Assembly: GCF_007097485.1 (NCBI RefSeq) | Contig: NZ_VKDE01000041.1 | Location: forward strand, 1-33,047 | Source: Carboxylicivirga sp. M1479 | GTDB lineage: Bacteria; Bacteroidota; Bacteroidia; Bacteroidales; Marinilabiliaceae | Direction: 5' to 3' | Length of the DNA: 33,047 nucleotides | Shown: piece after piece, positions 1 through 6,454 of the stretch | Numbering within the stretch: position 1 is the first letter of the stretch | Layout: each line of letters begins with the position of its first letter | Program-made: the position numbers and the translations under genes | Notes under the pieces: generated by a model | What the model was told of the DNA's origin: nothing | The model's database searches: none | The model's input: the letters and a program-made list of their open reading frames with translations, nothing else

Positions 1-108
1 AGAACTATTTACAGCGTCATTAAAAACAAAACACCATATCGTCAGGATTATATATGTCTTGATCCGAGAGAGAAAAATATTAATAGCTCCACTAATAAAG
101 TGGCTTAA
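1..108 (+). CDS. 3' end of a truncated gene, possibly a transposase C-terminus
   Basis: Frame 1 is open from the first base to a TAA at 106-108 and encodes 35 residues with a protein-like composition, including the string IYSVIKNKTPYRQDY. The start lies outside the window. The short Tyr/Lys-rich tail is reminiscent of the C-termini of some insertion-sequence transposases, but this is an impression and not an identification. An open frame of this length could also occur by chance. Downstream is a non-coding repeat that recurs before lemA. Confidence 0.35.
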   Translation, partial: RTIYSVIKNKTPYRQDYICLDPREKNINSSTNKVA

Positions 109-129
109 AAACTTGTAATTAATTAGAGT

Positions 130-231
130 ATATGAAACGACCATGTAAATTTGATTATCCAAATTTTCACATAGGGGATGATAAAATTTATTTGAGAGTT
201 CCATATGGCAAATGAAAGCAATTATAAACAT
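130..231 (+). repeat. Leader repeat, copy 1 (upstream of the FAH gene)
   Basis: This stretch resembles 887-977. Both begin ATATGAA followed by CGA and CC within a few bases, diverge in the middle, and end with the almost identical block GAGTTCC(A/G)TATGGCAAATGAAA (here from 196). In both copies the ATG of the downstream gene follows about 36 bases after GAGTTCC begins. The repeat may be a shared promoter/5' UTR or an old intergenic repeat. The function is not known to me. Confidence 0.6.
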
Positions 232-843
232 ATGAAGATTTTATGCATAGGCCGCAACTACGTTAAGCACATCGAAGAGCTTAACAATCAAATGCCTACT
301 GAGCCTGTAATTTTTGCTAAGCCTGATTCGGCTTTGTTACTTAAGAACAAACCGTTTTTCATTCCCGACTTTGCAAAAGAATTTCATCATGAAGTTGAAG
401 TAGTGGTAAAAATCAACCGCATCGGTAAAAACATCGGCGCTCAATTTGCACATCGTTATTACGACGAGTTAGCATTAGGTATTGACTTTACGGCACGTGA
501 TTTACAATCTCAGTTAAAAAGCAAAGGTTTGCCATGGGAAAAAGCCAAAGCCTTTGATGGCTCGGCAGTTCTTTCTTCATTTGTTAGCAAGGAAAAATTT
601 GACGATGTACAAAGCATTAATTTCCGCTTAGACAAAAACAATGAAACAGTGCAAGAGGGAAATACAGGTCACATGATTTATTCAATAGATCAAATCATTG
701 CCCATGTTTCTCAATATTTCACACTGAAAATTGGCGACCTTATTTATACTGGAACTCCAGCTGGCGTTGGACAAGTAGCCATTAACGATCGCTTAAAAGG
801 CTACATCGAAGATGAGATAATGTTTGACTTTTTAGTAAAATAA
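232..843 (+). CDS. Fumarylacetoacetate hydrolase (FAH) family protein, acylpyruvase type
   Basis: The 203-residue product begins MKILCIGRNY, the usual start of the short YcgM/FAHD1-like branch of the FAH superfamily. These enzymes use a divalent metal to hydrolyse acylpyruvates or decarboxylate oxaloacetate in the cytoplasm. Visible family features are HHEVEV (metal-binding Glu54 and Glu56), GIDFTARD (Asp85), and TGTPAGVG near the C-terminus. The length is normal for the single-domain branch. An in-frame ATG at 205 would add nine residues, but that ATG lies in a repeat also found before lemA, where the same reading stops after seven codons, so 232 is preferred. The exact substrate cannot be read from the sequence. 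It is followed by lemA on the same strand after 134 bases. Confidence 0.88.
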   Translation: MKILCIGRNYVKHIEELNNQMPTEPVIFAKPDSALLLKNKPFFIPDFAKEFHHEVEVVVKINRIGKNIGAQFAHRYYDELALGIDFTARDLQSQLKSKGLPWEKAKAFDGSAVLSSFVSKEKFDDVQSINFRLDKNNETVQEGNTGHMIYSIDQIIAHVSQYFTLKIGDLIYTGTPAGVGQVAINDRLKGYIEDEIMFDFLVK

Positions 844-886
844 ACGAACTTATCATCAGCCTGGTTCTTTACTTATAACAAACACA

Positions 887-977
887 ATATGAACGAGCCA
901 TTTTAATAGCTTCTCATACAGAAGTACGATTAACATTGGCGAGTTCCGTATGGCAAATGAAAACAAATTTTAGACAC
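887..977 (+). repeat. Leader repeat, copy 2 (upstream of lemA)
   Basis: This is the second copy of the repeat seen at 130-231. Its conserved block begins with GAGTTCC at 941 and continues through TATGGCAAATGAAAAC. The ATG at 950 opens a seven-codon frame (MANENKF) that ends in TAG at 971-973, just before the lemA start at 978. In copy 1 the equivalent ATG runs in frame into the gene. The very short frame is therefore more likely a by-product of the repeat than a leader peptide. Confidence 0.6.
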
Positions 978-1556
978 ATGAAAACCTTAAAACAACTATT
1001 ACTAATTGCTCTAGTTATTCCTTTCCTCAGTAGCTGTGGTTACAACACCATGGTTGATAAAAATGAATCAGTAGATGCAGCATGGGCACAAGTAGAGAAT
1101 GTTTACCAACGTCGCGCTGATTTAATTCCGAATTTGGTTAATACCGTAAAAGGATATGCTGCTCATGAGCAAGAAACGCTGACTGGCGTAATTGAGGCAC
1201 GTGCCAAAGCCACGAGTGTTAATATTAATGCTGATAATCTAAATTCGGCATCCTTGGCGCAATTTCAGCAAGCACAAGCAGGACTGAGTTCTGCCTTATC
1301 AAAACTAATGGTTGTTATGGAACGTTATCCTGATTTAAAAGCCAACCAAAACTTTTTGGACTTGCAGGCTCAACTAGAAGGAACTGAAAATCGCATTGCT
1401 GTAGAGCGTCGAAAATTTAATGACGCCACTAAAAACTACAATGCGTACATCCGTAAATTTCCTCGTGTGATTTATGCCAGCTGGTTTGACTTTGAGAAGA
1501 AACCTTACTTTCAGGCAGAAGCAGACTCTGAGAAAGCTCCTAAAGTAGAATTTTAA
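978..1556 (+). CDS. lemA: LemA family lipoprotein
   Basis: The product is 192 residues from the ATG at 978. It starts with a hydrophobic signal ending in a lipobox (FLSSCG), so it is predicted to be an envelope lipoprotein. The rest is the LemA fold of long helices. Diagnostic strings are WAQVENVYQRRADLIPNLV near the start and the C-terminal ENRIAVERRKFNDATKNYN. The biochemical role of LemA is not established; the family often sits beside TPM-domain genes, and two TPM genes follow directly here (10-base gap). A longer frame from 936 exists, but those residues come from the upstream repeat and would bury the signal peptide. Probable operon: lemA plus two TPM genes. Confidence 0.93.
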   Translation: MKTLKQLLLIALVIPFLSSCGYNTMVDKNESVDAAWAQVENVYQRRADLIPNLVNTVKGYAAHEQETLTGVIEARAKATSVNINADNLNSASLAQFQQAQAGLSSALSKLMVVMERYPDLKANQNFLDLQAQLEGTENRIAVERRKFNDATKNYNAYIRKFPRVIYASWFDFEKKPYFQAEADSEKAPKVEF

Positions 1557-1566
1557 ACTCAGCAAC

Positions 1567-2004
1567 ATGGCAAAAGATTTTTTTAGCGAGTCTGAACGTA
1601 AGCAGATCGTTGATGCTATTAAACAAGCAGAACTTAATACTTCAGGAGAAATACGTGTTCATTTGGATAAACATTGTAACGAAAATGTGTTGGACAGAGC
1701 GGCATATTGGTTTGAAAAACTACAGATGCACCAAACAGAACAACGCAATGGCGTATTATTCTACCTAGCCTACGAAGATCATAAATTTGCCGTTTTGGGC
1801 GATGCAGGTATTAATCAAAAGGTGCCTGATGATTTTTGGAATAGTATAAAAGACCTCATGCTAGCCAACTTTAAAGAAGGTAGGTTTGCCGATGGATTAG
1901 CGAATGGAATTATTGAAAGCGGAAAACAATTAAGAGCACACTTCCCTTATCAGTCGGATGATGTGAATGAATTGTCGGATGAAATCTCTTTTGGAGACAA
2001 ATAA
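1567..2004 (+). CDS. TPM domain protein, cytoplasmic (no signal peptide)
   Basis: This 145-residue protein contains one TPM (TLP18.3/Psb32/MOLO-1) domain. Typical segments are AIKQAELNTSGEIRVHL, NGVLFYLAYEDHKFAVLGD, and FKEGRFADGLANGI. TPM domains have been linked to phosphatase activity and to photosystem or envelope quality control in different organisms; the role here is unknown. It lacks a signal peptide and a membrane segment, unlike the next gene, which has the same domain. It lies 10 bases after lemA and 7 bases before the second TPM gene, so the three are probably co-transcribed. Confidence 0.85.
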   Translation: MAKDFFSESERKQIVDAIKQAELNTSGEIRVHLDKHCNENVLDRAAYWFEKLQMHQTEQRNGVLFYLAYEDHKFAVLGDAGINQKVPDDFWNSIKDLMLANFKEGRFADGLANGIIESGKQLRAHFPYQSDDVNELSDEISFGDK

Positions 2005-2011
2005 GAAAACT

Positions 2012-2809
2012 ATGGTTAAAAGATATATATTCATACTGACAGTACTCTTCGCTTCTTTTGCTTCAGCACAAGACATTCCTGAACGTTCAAATCCGCCCCG
2101 ACTTCTTAATGATTATGCAGGCTTATTATCATCGGAACAGCAACAACGACTTGAAAGCCATCTATCACAGTTCGCACGAGAAACAAGTACGCAAATTACT
2201 ATTCTTTTAGTGAATGATTTTGGAGGTACCTCACGCGAAGATTTTGCATTTAAAGTTGGCGAAAAATGGGGTGTTGGTCAGAAAGGAAAAAACAATGGCA
2301 TTGTAGTAGTCGTTAAACCACGCATTGGCAACTCGCGCGGGCAAGCCTTTATTGCAACTGGTTACGGCCTTGAAGGAGCTGTTCCTGATGCGGTAGCCAA
2401 TCGAATTATTGACAAGGAAATGATCCCGTATTTTAAGCAAGGTGATTATTTCTCGGGAATTGCTGTTGCCAGCAACCGCCTTATGGAATTAACAAGAGGC
2501 GAATACACAGCTGACGAATACCTAAACAAAACTGGTAAAGGTGGCGGCTTTGGTATCATAGGCATCGTGTTTATTTTTGCTATCATTTCTTTTGTAATGC
2601 GAGCAGCAGGTGGCAATAGGCGATCCAACTTAGGAGGCTCTAGTCTTCCCTTTTGGGTATTAATGTCTGCCATGGGCGGTAGAAGCAACAGTTCACACGG
2701 CGGAAGCTTCGGTAACTTTACAAGCGGAGGCGGCAGTTTTGGCGGTGGTGGTTTCGGTGGCTTTGGAGGCGGTGGCTTCGGAGGCGGTGGAGCTGGCGGT
2801 AGCTGGTAG
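2012..2809 (+). CDS. TPM domain protein, exported, with glycine-rich tail
   Basis: The 265-residue product has a signal peptide (cleavage likely after ASA, about residue 19), then a TPM domain (about 30-160) containing LLNDYAGLLS, GVGQKGKNNGIVVVV and GYGLEGAVPD. A single membrane segment follows at about 180-198, and then a tail of Gly, Ser and Phe repeats ending in GGSW. This is the YgcG-like layout common next to LemA. The ATG at 2012 is chosen because it gives a clean signal peptide; an in-frame ATG at 1967 lies inside the preceding gene and would add 15 polar residues. The GGxF repeats on the DNA produce a large proline-rich shadow frame on the other strand, which is not real. Confidence 0.9.
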   Translation: MVKRYIFILTVLFASFASAQDIPERSNPPRLLNDYAGLLSSEQQQRLESHLSQFARETSTQITILLVNDFGGTSREDFAFKVGEKWGVGQKGKNNGIVVVVKPRIGNSRGQAFIATGYGLEGAVPDAVANRIIDKEMIPYFKQGDYFSGIAVASNRLMELTRGEYTADEYLNKTGKGGGFGIIGIVFIFAIISFVMRAAGGNRRSNLGGSSLPFWVLMSAMGGRSNSSHGGSFGNFTSGGGSFGGGGFGGFGGGGFGGGGAGGSW

Positions 2810-2830
2810 AGTAACGCACAATAAAATAGA

Positions 2831-2867
2831 AGCCGTCGATTCGTATTATAATCGACGGCTTTTTTAT
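2831..2867 (+). terminator. Rho-independent terminator of the lemA-TPM operon
   Basis: A perfect 11-bp stem (2831-2841 with 2850-2860, AGCCGTCGATT / AATCGACGGCT) with an 8-base loop is followed by a T-run. It lies 22 bases after the stop of the second TPM gene. Confidence 0.9.
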
Positions 2868-3006
2868 TATTAAGCAATAGCGCTCTAAATAATTTGTTGA
2901 CATGAACTGATTAAAATCAAGCTTAACATTAGTATTTTATACTGAGCAGGAAGATACTCAACCCATGCACCGATATTGAACTAAAACACACTTTAGCATC
3001 GCTCAT

Positions 3007-3094
3007 AAAAAACGTGCTTACGTTTTTACCAAAACATAGGCACGTTTTACTAAAAACATAGTGACGTTTTTCTTAAAACGTAAGCATGTCTTTC
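3007..3094. repeat. Four-unit tandem repeat, ~22-bp period
   Basis: Four units follow each other, starting at about 3007, 3031, 3053 and 3075. Each has the form AAAACnTAnGnACGTTTTnCT with small changes. The outer units are close to reverse complements of each other (ACGTGCTTACGTTTT and AAAACGTAAGCATGT), so the array could fold into a long hairpin. Confidence 0.75.
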
Positions 3095-3742
3095 CACACT
3101 CCCAATTACACCTGACTATCAACAACTTACGGCCGCAAGTATAACTAAGCTAATTAAGTCCCTAAAATGGTGATTAAACACACCTTTTTATACAAAAAAC
3201 CAGCGAAAGCTTTTGTCAGCTTATTCTATTTCATCAACTGATGTACGTTATTTTATCAACTACAAGTCAACTTCCTTACTACACATCGGTCGAGGCCAAT
3301 GAACTTCCACTCATTAGCATTAGTCAGCTGAATACCATGCAGACTATATCAATTTTTCGTTTGGTATAAAATTTCCAACACTTAATCGCATCAGACTGCT
3401 GCCTTTTCCAATTTGGATAATTCCAATGACAAATACTCCCCTACTTATGTACCTTTTAAAGTGATCAGCAAACACTTTGTATATAACCAAAGTGAAATCC
3501 TCAAAAAAGTCCTTTAAAATACTCTAAAAGCACCTTGTATAGTTTTCACGTTTTCTTATTACCAGGCAAGCTTAAAAGCTGTATTATGGTCGTCTCACAA
3601 GTGTTTTCATAGAATAAGCATCCAGTATGAGATATACATCTATCTTTACCATTTTGGCTACATCACCTGTTCGCCATTGCTTGCTAACTACTCCTTACCT
3701 TCTAGTGGTCTGCATTGGCACAACCTCGCTGGGAGCGTAGTT

Positions 3743-3800
3743 GTACCGATGCAGGTACGAAGCGGGTACGAAGCAGACCCGATGAAGATCCGACGAAGCA
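3743..3800. repeat. Degenerate ~11-bp minisatellite
   Basis: Short, imperfect units of the type GTACGAAGCGG / CCGATGAAGAT follow each other about five times. The clearest pair is GGTACGAAGC occurring twice in a row. The local GC content is higher than in the surroundings. Confidence 0.45.
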
Positions 3801-4091
3801 TCATATAAGTACCGATAAAAGCATAGAGTAAGTCCCATATCGAGCCGAACAAAAATAAATTTACCATTCCTCTACTTACTGGTTATTACCATCGCAAAAA
3901 ATCATCCTACAGAATCTTTAATTGCATACAACTGAAGCTTCTTCGTTCTTCAATTAGGTTGCTTGCTTGGTTGAATTGATACAAGTCCTTTCTAGCACGA
4001 AAGAGCAACGTAGAAGAATTCAGAAGTTAACATAGAAATGTAAGCGACATTAAGTGATAACAACTTAGTTTCAGCCCTCTATCCATAAACG

Positions 4092-4127
4092 AAAAAAGAG
4101 ATGTTCACTAATTGAACATCTCTTTTT
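4092..4127 (-). terminator. Terminator after the second tRNA-Pro
   Basis: Long inverted repeat (AAAAAGAGATGTTCA ... TGAACATCTCTTTTT) with a short loop. On the minus strand it lies four bases after the tRNA 3' end and finishes in a T-run. It is symmetric and could act in both directions. Confidence 0.85.
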
Positions 4128-4130
4128 ATG

Positions 4131-4205
4131 TCGGGGTACCAGGATTCGAACCTGGGACCCCCTGGTCCCAAACCAGGTGCGCTAACCGGGCTGCGCTACA
4201 CCCCG
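4131..4205 (-). tRNA. tRNA-Pro (anticodon TGG), copy 2
   Basis: The minus strand folds as a 75-base tRNA. The acceptor stem is CGGGGTG/TACCCCG with discriminator A; the anticodon arm is CCTGG-TTTGGGA-CCAGG, giving anticodon TGG; the T-arm is CCAGG-TTCGAAT-CCTGG. CCA is not encoded. It differs from the neighbouring copy by one base in the D-arm. Confidence 0.95.
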
Positions 4206-4239
4206 AAACATTTAATACTTAAAATTCATTTTTCAAAAT

Positions 4240-4270
4240 AAAAAGAGCTTAGCAATAAAGCTCTTTTTAT
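4240..4270 (-). terminator. Terminator between the two tRNA-Pro genes
   Basis: Stem AAAAGAGCTT / AAGCTCTTTT with a short loop and a T-run on the minus strand, two bases after the first tRNA-Pro. Either it gives partial readthrough or the second tRNA-Pro has its own promoter in the ~35-base gap. Confidence 0.8.
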
Positions 4271-4272
4271 AG

Positions 4273-4347
4273 TCGGGGTACCAGGATTCGAACCTGGGAC
4301 CCCCTGGTCCCAAACCAGGTGCGCTAACCGGACTGCGCTACACCCCG
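4273..4347 (-). tRNA. tRNA-Pro (anticodon TGG), copy 1
   Basis: Same 75-base fold as 4131-4205, with anticodon TGG, T-arm TTCGAAT, discriminator A and no encoded CCA. The D-loop base that is C in the other copy is T here. The two copies are tandem and almost identical, so they likely arose by local duplication. Confidence 0.95.
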
Positions 4348-4370
4348 AATAATGAATTTCAAAATAAATG

Positions 4371-4457
4371 CGGAGAGTGGGGGATTCGAACCCCCGGTAC
4401 GGTTGCCCGTACGTCAGTTTAGCAAACTGGTGGTTTCAGCCACTCACCCAACTCTCC
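4371..4457 (-). tRNA. tRNA-Ser (anticodon GCT)
   Basis: 87 bases on the minus strand, with acceptor stem GGAGAGT/ACTCTCC, discriminator G, anticodon loop TTGCTAA (anticodon GCT), a long variable arm (GTACGGGCAACCGTAC) as expected for a class II tRNA, and T-loop TTCGAAT. CCA is not encoded. The first pair of the anticodon stem appears mismatched (C-A). It is the first tRNA of the cluster in the direction of transcription. Confidence 0.93.
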
Positions 4458-4633
4458 TTTTTTCCTCTCTTTCATTAAAGAGAAACAACCGCTCTAGCTC
4501 TTCAATCCTGCGCCCCCTTTGCGATTGCGATTGCAAAAGTAGCAAATAGAATCAATACTCCAAAAATAAAATGAAAAATTTACACTCTTTTTATTCGCAC
4601 ACTTTCGATCAATTCTCCTAACTTATTATTGGT

Positions 4634-4661
4634 CAAAAAAAAAGCTACCCTGAGGTAGCTT
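4634..4661 (-). terminator. Terminator of the clpS-nfeD-floA operon
   Basis: On the minus strand, AAGCTACC-TCAG-GGTAGCTT is followed by an uninterrupted run of T. It begins 8 bases after the floA stop. Confidence 0.9.
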
Positions 4662-4669
4662 AAAAAAAT

Positions 4670-5650
4670 TTAATCTTTTTTCGGAGGCTTAGTGCCTGGC
4701 TTGGCAATTGAGTCTCTCATGGCCGTATCGGCTTCAATATTTTTATATTTCTGATAATCCATCACACCTAGGTTTCCACTTCTAAAAGCTTCTGCAAGGG
4801 CCTTAGGAACCTCTGCTTCTGCTTCAATTACCTTTGCCCTTGCTTCCTGAGCTTTGGCTTTCATTTCCTGCTCTAATGCAACAGCCATGGCTCTACGCTC
4901 TTCGGCCTTCGCTTGCGCAATATTTTTATCTGCATCGGCTTGATCAATCTGCAGACCAGCACCAATATTTTTACCTATATCAATATCCGCAATATCAATG
5001 GACAAAATTTCAAAGGCAGTACCAGCATCCAAACCTTTATTCAACACCACTTTTGATATAGAATCAGGATTTTCTAATACCGCTTTATGAGATATAGATG
5101 AACCAATCGAAGACACAATGCCTTCTCCTACACGGGCCAACACGGTATCTTCACCTGCTCCACCAACTAATTGCTTAATGTTAGCGCGAACAGTTACACG
5201 CGCCTTGGCAATTAACTGAATACCATCTTTGGCTACAGCTGCCACTGGAGGAGTATCTATGACCTGCGGATTAACCGACATTTGAACAGCTTCGAATACA
5301 TCACGACCAGCTAAATCAATAGCTGTTGCCATTTGGAAGTTCAATTCAATATTAGCTTTTGCAGCAGATACTAATGCATGAACAACACGTTCAATGTGTC
5401 CTCCTGCTAGGTAGTGCGCTTCTAACTCATCACGCTTAATTTCGGATAAACCAGCTTTTGAAGCCTCAATTAATGCATTAACAATAATTGTTGGAGGTAC
5501 TTTTCTAATTCTCATTAATACAAGCTGAATTAACGAAATACGCACACCAGACACCAAGGCAGAAAACCATAGGAAAATTGGCACGTAATACAGAAGCAAA
5601 AATAATACAACAACTACTGCTGCTATTAAAAATATGGGAGCTATTTCCAT
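4670..5650 (-). CDS. floA: Flotillin-like protein FloA
   Basis: The 326-residue product starts with one strong membrane segment (about residues 4-30) followed by the SPFH-type region, which includes RVSLIQ-like sequence ([17 protein letters not shown]), and an Ala/Glu-rich helical C-terminal half ([23 protein letters not shown]). This is the YqfA/FloA family, which forms dynamic membrane microdomains in bacteria. Length is normal for the family. It lies 4 bases after nfeD, the usual partner of floA genes, and ends the operon before a terminator. Binding partners in this organism cannot be deduced. Confidence 0.95.
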   Translation of the reverse strand: MEIAPIFLIAAVVVVLFLLLYYVPIFLWFSALVSGVRISLIQLVLMRIRKVPPTIIVNALIEASKAGLSEIKRDELEAHYLAGGHIERVVHALVSAAKANIELNFQMATAIDLAGRDVFEAVQMSVNPQVIDTPPVAAVAKDGIQLIAKARVTVRANIKQLVGGAGEDTVLARVGEGIVSSIGSSISHKAVLENPDSISKVVLNKGLDAGTAFEILSIDIADIDIGKNIGAGLQIDQADADKNIAQAKAEERRAMAVALEQEMKAKAQEARAKVIEAEAEVPKALAEAFRSGNLGVMDYQKYKNIEADTAMRDSIAKPGTKPPKKD

Positions 5651-5654
5651 TTAA

Positions 5655-6122
5655 TTAGTTTTTGAGTTTAACAATTACGTATGTTTTATATACTTCTTTA
5701 ATAATAATTTCTGAATTCTCATCTACAAACTGACCAGGACACTTTCCTTCTATTACCTGTCCATTAACCATAACTTTACCAATGGGATTTAAACGAGTTA
5801 AAGCAACTCCCTCATCCCCTACATGAATACTACTTTCCTCCACTGTCTCAACTTTTCCATCCACTTGCGAGTGCAACATTAACCTATTCCAGGTTTTAGA
5901 TCGGAATGATAGTACTAACATGATTAAACCTGCTAAAACAGTACTTATTAATGCGATATTTCCATATGTAACACCATAAGCATTGTAAGCCAGGAACACA
6001 CCGCCAGCAGTAAAAATAAAACCGCCAATACCAGCTACAGTAACTCCAGGGAAAACAAAAAACTCAAGAATAAAAAGAAATAAACCTAAAAGAATAATTA
6101 ATACAATAACTAATGCAGACAT
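5655..6122 (-). CDS. nfeD: NfeD-like membrane protein
   Basis: The 155-residue protein has three membrane segments (about 3-20, 25-50 and 53-73) and a C-terminal OB-fold domain (about 95-150, with GDEGVALTRLNPIGKVMVNG and a V/I-rich final strand). This is the short NfeD1b form without the N-terminal ClpP-like protease domain. NfeD proteins are encoded next to flotillin-type proteins and are thought to act with them at the membrane. Here floA follows after 4 bases and clpS precedes by 5 bases. Confidence 0.92.
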   Translation of the reverse strand: MSALVIVLIILLGLFLFILEFFVFPGVTVAGIGGFIFTAGGVFLAYNAYGVTYGNIALISTVLAGLIMLVLSFRSKTWNRLMLHSQVDGKVETVEESSIHVGDEGVALTRLNPIGKVMVNGQVIEGKCPGQFVDENSEIIIKEVYKTYVIVKLKN

Positions 6123-6127
6123 ATGAC

Positions 6128-6403
6128 CTATTCAATGGTAACTAATAACTGTTCTTCAGATAATTTTTCTTTCAAGGGTAGTAAATCATCAAAACTCCCG
6201 GTTTTAATATTGCAGGAACCTGTATAGTGTGTTAAAAATGCACATTGCTCAGCCTGAATGGCATCATGCTCGCATATTTCACACAAAACATCAATCACAT
6301 GGTCAAATGAATTATTATCATCATTATGAAGTGTCAAAGTTCTATATTCATTGCCATTACCTGTTTTATCAGGCTCTTCATGTCGTTTTCCAAATGAAAC
6401 CAT
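6128..6403 (-). CDS. clpS: ATP-dependent Clp protease adaptor ClpS
   Basis: The 91-residue product has the ClpS core: LTLHNDDNNSFDHVIDVL corresponds to the L-x-L-x-NDD-x-x-x-x-x-V pattern that binds N-degron residues, followed by the helical CEICEHDAIQAEQCAFLTHYTGSC segment region with its conserved His/Gly positions. ClpS delivers N-end-rule substrates to ClpA-type unfoldases. The last part ends in LLVTIE, as usual for the family. No clp ATPase or protease gene is in the window. It lies between the SPOR-domain gene and nfeD. Confidence 0.88.
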   Translation of the reverse strand: MVSFGKRHEEPDKTGNGNEYRTLTLHNDDNNSFDHVIDVLCEICEHDAIQAEQCAFLTHYTGSCNIKTGSFDDLLPLKEKLSEEQLLVTIE

Positions 6404-6454
6404 AAGCGTAAAGTTTCTATAAATTAACCATATTTTTTTGTGAAAAACTAATTT

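Larger units (their letters stand above)
2868..4091. other. 1.2-kb intergenic region without genes
   Basis: No frame here looks like a protein on either strand. The region holds a 22-bp tandem repeat (3007-3094) and a degenerate minisatellite (3743-3800), described separately. The rest shows nothing I can assign. It separates the plus-strand lemA operon from the minus-strand tRNA cluster, so both flanking units converge on it. Confidence 0.7.

Noticed and set aside
2446-2877. 143-codon proline-rich frame on the minus strand
   Set aside because: It is the mirror of the glycine-rich tail of the TPM protein on the plus strand and overlaps the terminator.
3007-3094. CRISPR array
   Set aside because: Units are joined directly without unique spacers, so this is a tandem repeat.
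4352-4549. 65-codon plus-strand frame
   Set aside because: It lies across the tRNA-Ser gene; open frames over tRNAs are common artefacts.
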